Source: Methanosarcina acetivorans C2A (lineage in GTDB: Archaea > Halobacteriota > Methanosarcinia > Methanosarcinales > Methanosarcinaceae). From it: a stretch of 64,000 bases of DNA. Made by a program: the position numbers and the translations under genes. The stretch spans positions 3,844,001 through 3,908,000 of the forward strand of contig NC_003552.1 in assembly GCF_000007345.1 (NCBI RefSeq), in the 5' to 3' direction. Shown here in pieces: positions 61,563-64,000 of the stretch. A model generated the notes under the pieces. It was not told the DNA's origin. It saw nothing but the letters and a program-made list of their open reading frames with translations, and ran no database searches. Position 1 is the stretch's first letter. Each line of letters starts with the position of its first letter.

Positions 61563-63436
61563 AGTTCACCCCTCCCGCGGACGATCAGAATCTCGAGCAG
61601 CATAAGCAGGAACATGACTCCTATAAGGTAGTTGGTAATATCGTTTTTTGCGATATAGGTGTCAGACCGGACAAGCCTTGAGCCGTCTTTTTCGACTGCC
61701 CGGCTGATAAGTTCCGAGGCGTCTATTGTAGTATTCGATTCCCGGTCATCATAGAGGTTAACTGCAATCTCCTTGTCCGAAACCCTGTATATCCCCACCT
61801 CGTCAAAGAGCAAACGGCTTGTTGTCAGGGTTTTTGACGGCGTCTGGACTTCTTCGGTCTTTGCCAGGGAAGTCAGGGTTCCGGTTTCAAGGTTATATTC
61901 CGAAATGTCCCCTATGCCTCCGAGCCATTCAACGAGTTTTATCCAGAACACCGGGTACTCAGGCAGGTTGTGGAAATTGTTCCAGGCTCCTTCCCCGAGC
62001 TCGTCGTTAAGACCCATATAGAAGATAGTGCCTTTCCCTACCTGCCAGTAGCTGAGCATAGGAATCCCGTCTTCCGTGGCTACGAGGGTTGTGGAACCCG
62101 TCCTTTCAGTTGCGTTCAGGTATTTGCGGACAGAGATCTCGTCGGTCTTCACGTCTTCCGTGATGCTGCTCTGAAGGACTTCTTCAACCTCGAGCCCGTC
62201 TTCTGCTACCTCAACTCCGAGAGGTTTTACAGGCAGGAGCTTAACAAGGTCGACCTCGGTTTTATTGGGTTCAAGGGCTTCGCTTGCAATGAAAACCGCA
62301 TTTCCTCCGTTTCGCACGTAATTTTCAATATTATCCACCGAACCGTTGGCAATCGGAGTTTCTTTCTGGGCAAGCACGACAAGCGTATAGTTGTCAAGAG
62401 AAGCTGGCAAGGAATCCCGGATTTTCAGGTCACTGTTGGGGAGCAGGGAAAGCGCTGTTTTAGAAGGCAGCTTTCCGTTATCCGTGACATAGAGGATCTG
62501 CTGCCCGGAGGTATCCGGAATTGAGATGTAAGCCTTATTGTCAACGGACAGGTCGTCTTTAACATTGAGACTGATCGTGGTAATTCCGGGGTTCAGGTTT
62601 TCCAGTGTGAACTGGTTCGTACCGCCTGCAGGAACAGAGAGAGTGAAAGACTTTGAAGTGTTTCCCGAAATTCCTCTCCCGGTCCCAATCTCAATATTTG
62701 CACTTTCACTTTCGTAGTTCTTGACCACGCCTGTGTAGCTGTATTCCCCGTCCGTGGCTTCAATCCAGCCGTTAATAATTCCTATATTATCCGCCGGTTT
62801 TCCGACCTTTACGAAATTGACCTCAAGCCCGTAGGACTCCGCCAGGTTCTTGGAAGCTACGGGGTCGTCTCCGTTCCAGTTTGTAAAATCCGATATAACA
62901 ATGATCCTGCCCCCTTCATCAGCGAGGAGGCGCATACCTGTGGAAATGGCCGCAGAGAGGTCGGCAGTGCTGGCTCCCGGTTTAACTTTTCCGAGGATTT
63001 CTCCGGCAGCTGACGCGCTTTCACCCTCAAGGGTAAGCAGGGGAGTGCTGGAAGCAAGGATTATGCTGTTCTTCTTACTCACATAGCCTTCAGCAATTTC
63101 GACCGCATCCTCAAAACGGGACTCAACCTGCATGCTTGCCGAAGTATCAAGGATGAGCACCGTATGCTCTCCACTGAGAGGCTCGTTTGAGGTGTAATAA
63201 TAGCCTGCAGCCCCGATGGAGAGCAGGATCAGCATAAGGAGCTGGATCAGGAAAAGGGGATCTCGCACAATTTTCGTAAGCGAAGCATAAACCCTTTTTC
63301 GTTCCCTTTCAAGTTTGAGGACAAACATCAGGGAGGGAATCGAAAGCACCGCTGGTTTCGGGCGGAGCATGTAAATGATTATAAGCGGAATGATACTCAG
63401 GAGGGCGGCAAGAGCAAGGGGGTTTTCAAAAGGCAT
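61559..63436 (-). CDS. BatA-like membrane protein with VWA domain
   Basis: 625 residues. The N-terminal double-helix BatA domain (FENPLALAALLSIIPLIIIY, then RPKPAVLSIPSLMFVL) is followed by a VWA domain with the MIDAS motif DTSAS (VLILDTSASMQ), and a further alpha/beta region (NAVFIASEALEP) resembling a GATase fold. It ends in a helix (YLIGVMFLLMLLEILIV). Same operon as the VWA protein below and the DUF58 protein above; a likely partner in a MoxR-type assembly. Confidence 0.87.
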   Translation of the reverse strand: MPFENPLALAALLSIIPLIIIYMLRPKPAVLSIPSLMFVLKLERERKRVYASLTKIVRDPLFLIQLLMLILLSIGAAGYYYTSNEPLSGEHTVLILDTSASMQVESRFEDAVEIAEGYVSKKNSIILASSTPLLTLEGESASAAGEILGKVKPGASTADLSAAISTGMRLLADEGGRIIVISDFTNWNGDDPVASKNLAESYGLEVNFVKVGKPADNIGIINGWIEATDGEYSYTGVVKNYESESANIEIGTGRGISGNTSKSFTLSVPAGGTNQFTLENLNPGITTISLNVKDDLSVDNKAYISIPDTSGQQILYVTDNGKLPSKTALSLLPNSDLKIRDSLPASLDNYTLVVLAQKETPIANGSVDNIENYVRNGGNAVFIASEALEPNKTEVDLVKLLPVKPLGVEVAEDGLEVEEVLQSSITEDVKTDEISVRKYLNATERTGSTTLVATEDGIPMLSYWQVGKGTIFYMGLNDELGEGAWNNFHNLPEYPVFWIKLVEWLGGIGDISEYNLETGTLTSLAKTEEVQTPSKTLTTSRLLFDEVGIYRVSDKEIAVNLYDDRESNTTIDASELISRAVEKDGSRLVRSDTYIAKNDITNYLIGVMFLLMLLEILIVRGRGEL

Positions 63437-63439
63437 TTT

Positions 63440-64000
63440 TCAGCGTCTCCTTCTCCTGATCGTATGGTAAAAAGCATTAAAGATAGGGGTGTCGGTTGTG
63501 AAGGTGTAAAACTCGGCTCCGACCTTCATGCAGGTTTTTTTAATACTTGCAGTGTGGTCGTCCAGCTTCTGAGTATAGCGTTCCTTGAACTTTTCACTGA
63601 TATATGTCCTTATATCTTCCCCTGTTTCAAGGTCTATAAGCTTGCTATTTCCCTGGAGGGGGAGTACTTTTTCCGTGGGGTCAAGCACCTGTATAACGAT
63701 AAGGTCATGGTCGGAGAGCCTGTACAGAGCTGTTTCTATTGCCTTCGGGTCCTGCATGAAGTCGGAAATAAGGATTACAAGAGACCTTGACTTGATCACC
63801 TGGCTGTACTTCATAACGGCTTCACTTATGGAAGTGCCCCCTGAGAGTTCAAGTGCGCTGAGCCTGTCGATTGTCCGCATAAGGTTCTTCCTGCCTCTGC
63901 GGGGTCTATTGATATCAATTTCTTCCGTAAAAGTGGATATGGCAAACCTGTCGTTATATTTTGTTACCATGTAAGCAAAACCTGCAGCAAGCATGGCAGA
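63440..64000 (-). CDS. DUF58 family protein, partial
   Basis: The last 187 codons of a DUF58 protein; the start lies beyond the right edge. Recognisable are DRFAISTFTEEI, a VWA-like SRSLVILISDFMQDP and the C-terminal DLIVIQVLDPTEK. The stop is 3 bp before the BatA-like start, so the genes are co-transcribed. A MoxR ATPase gene is expected just outside the window. Confidence 0.87.
   Translation of the reverse strand, partial: SAMLAAGFAYMVTKYNDRFAISTFTEEIDINRPRRGRKNLMRTIDRLSALELSGGTSISEAVMKYSQVIKSRSLVILISDFMQDPKAIETALYRLSDHDLIVIQVLDPTEKVLPLQGNSKLIDLETGEDIRTYISEKFKERYTQKLDDHTASIKKTCMKVGAEFYTFTTDTPIFNAFYHTIRRRRR

Overview
The window reads as a chromosomal segment of a methanogenic archaeon of the genus Methanosarcina. 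Evidence: a cytoplasmic hdrA-hdrC-hdrB heterodisulfide reductase operon, three copies of the Methanosarcina-typical UPF0228 family, YVTN beta-propeller, PKD and beta-helix surface proteins with PGF-pre-PGF or PGF-CTERM features, archaeal TATA promoters and two tRNA-Ile plus one tRNA-Ala gene. The closest match I can recall is the M. acetivorans hdrA1C1B1 neighbourhood, but no search was run, so the species is not fixed.

Layout. 1-12.4 kb: tail of a PstA-like permease, then a type IV pilus-like cluster (secretion ATPase, two GspF/FlaJ-like membrane proteins, a FlaH-like protein with a broken P-loop, a pilin-like protein, a 1,471-residue beta-helix/PKD surface protein and a prepilin peptidase). 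12.4-15.1 kb: mostly non-coding, with a decayed PKD gene, an arsenate-reductase-like gene and three homologous candidate small RNAs on the minus strand. 15.1-18.5 kb: a PhoU-like regulator with no canonical start codon, then two small DUF2795 genes plus a decayed third behind duplicated operators and leader hairpins. 18.9-25.6 kb: a Kef-type antiporter, an AT-rich orphan gene with a HEPN-like RX4H motif, a MITE, a multiply interrupted YdjM-type gene, a flavin-binding PPOX protein and a GNAT acetyltransferase. 25.6-39.1 kb: an accessory island with a complete 1.6-kb IS (8-bp target duplication), a complete IS21-type element (5-bp target duplication), and repeated modules of C39-like peptidase, UPF0228 and YVTN genes in intact and broken forms, with a stray hdrB fragment. 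39.2-46.4 kb: hdrACB, two paralogous winged-helix regulators and three tRNAs. 46.5-58.5 kb: membrane and surface proteins, three FKBP-type prolyl isomerases in a row, a sugar nucleotidyltransferase, an AglD/UPF0104-like membrane protein and a dolichol-kinase-like protein, separated by short tandem repeats of different unit lengths. 59-64 kb: a minus-strand DUF58 / BatA-like / VWA operon running off the right edge.

How the parts fit: the first cluster probably builds a type IV pilus or secretion apparatus with its own large adhesin-like protein. The island looks like a family of secreted proteins expanding by duplication and decaying in place, next to hdr. The strongest candidates for something undescribed are the three-member sRNA family with a C-rich loop that could bind ribosome-binding sites, the PhoU gene apparently starting at AUU, the duplicated 90-bp leader or 29-codon ORF before the C39 peptidase, and the degenerate MvhD-like tail of HdrA.
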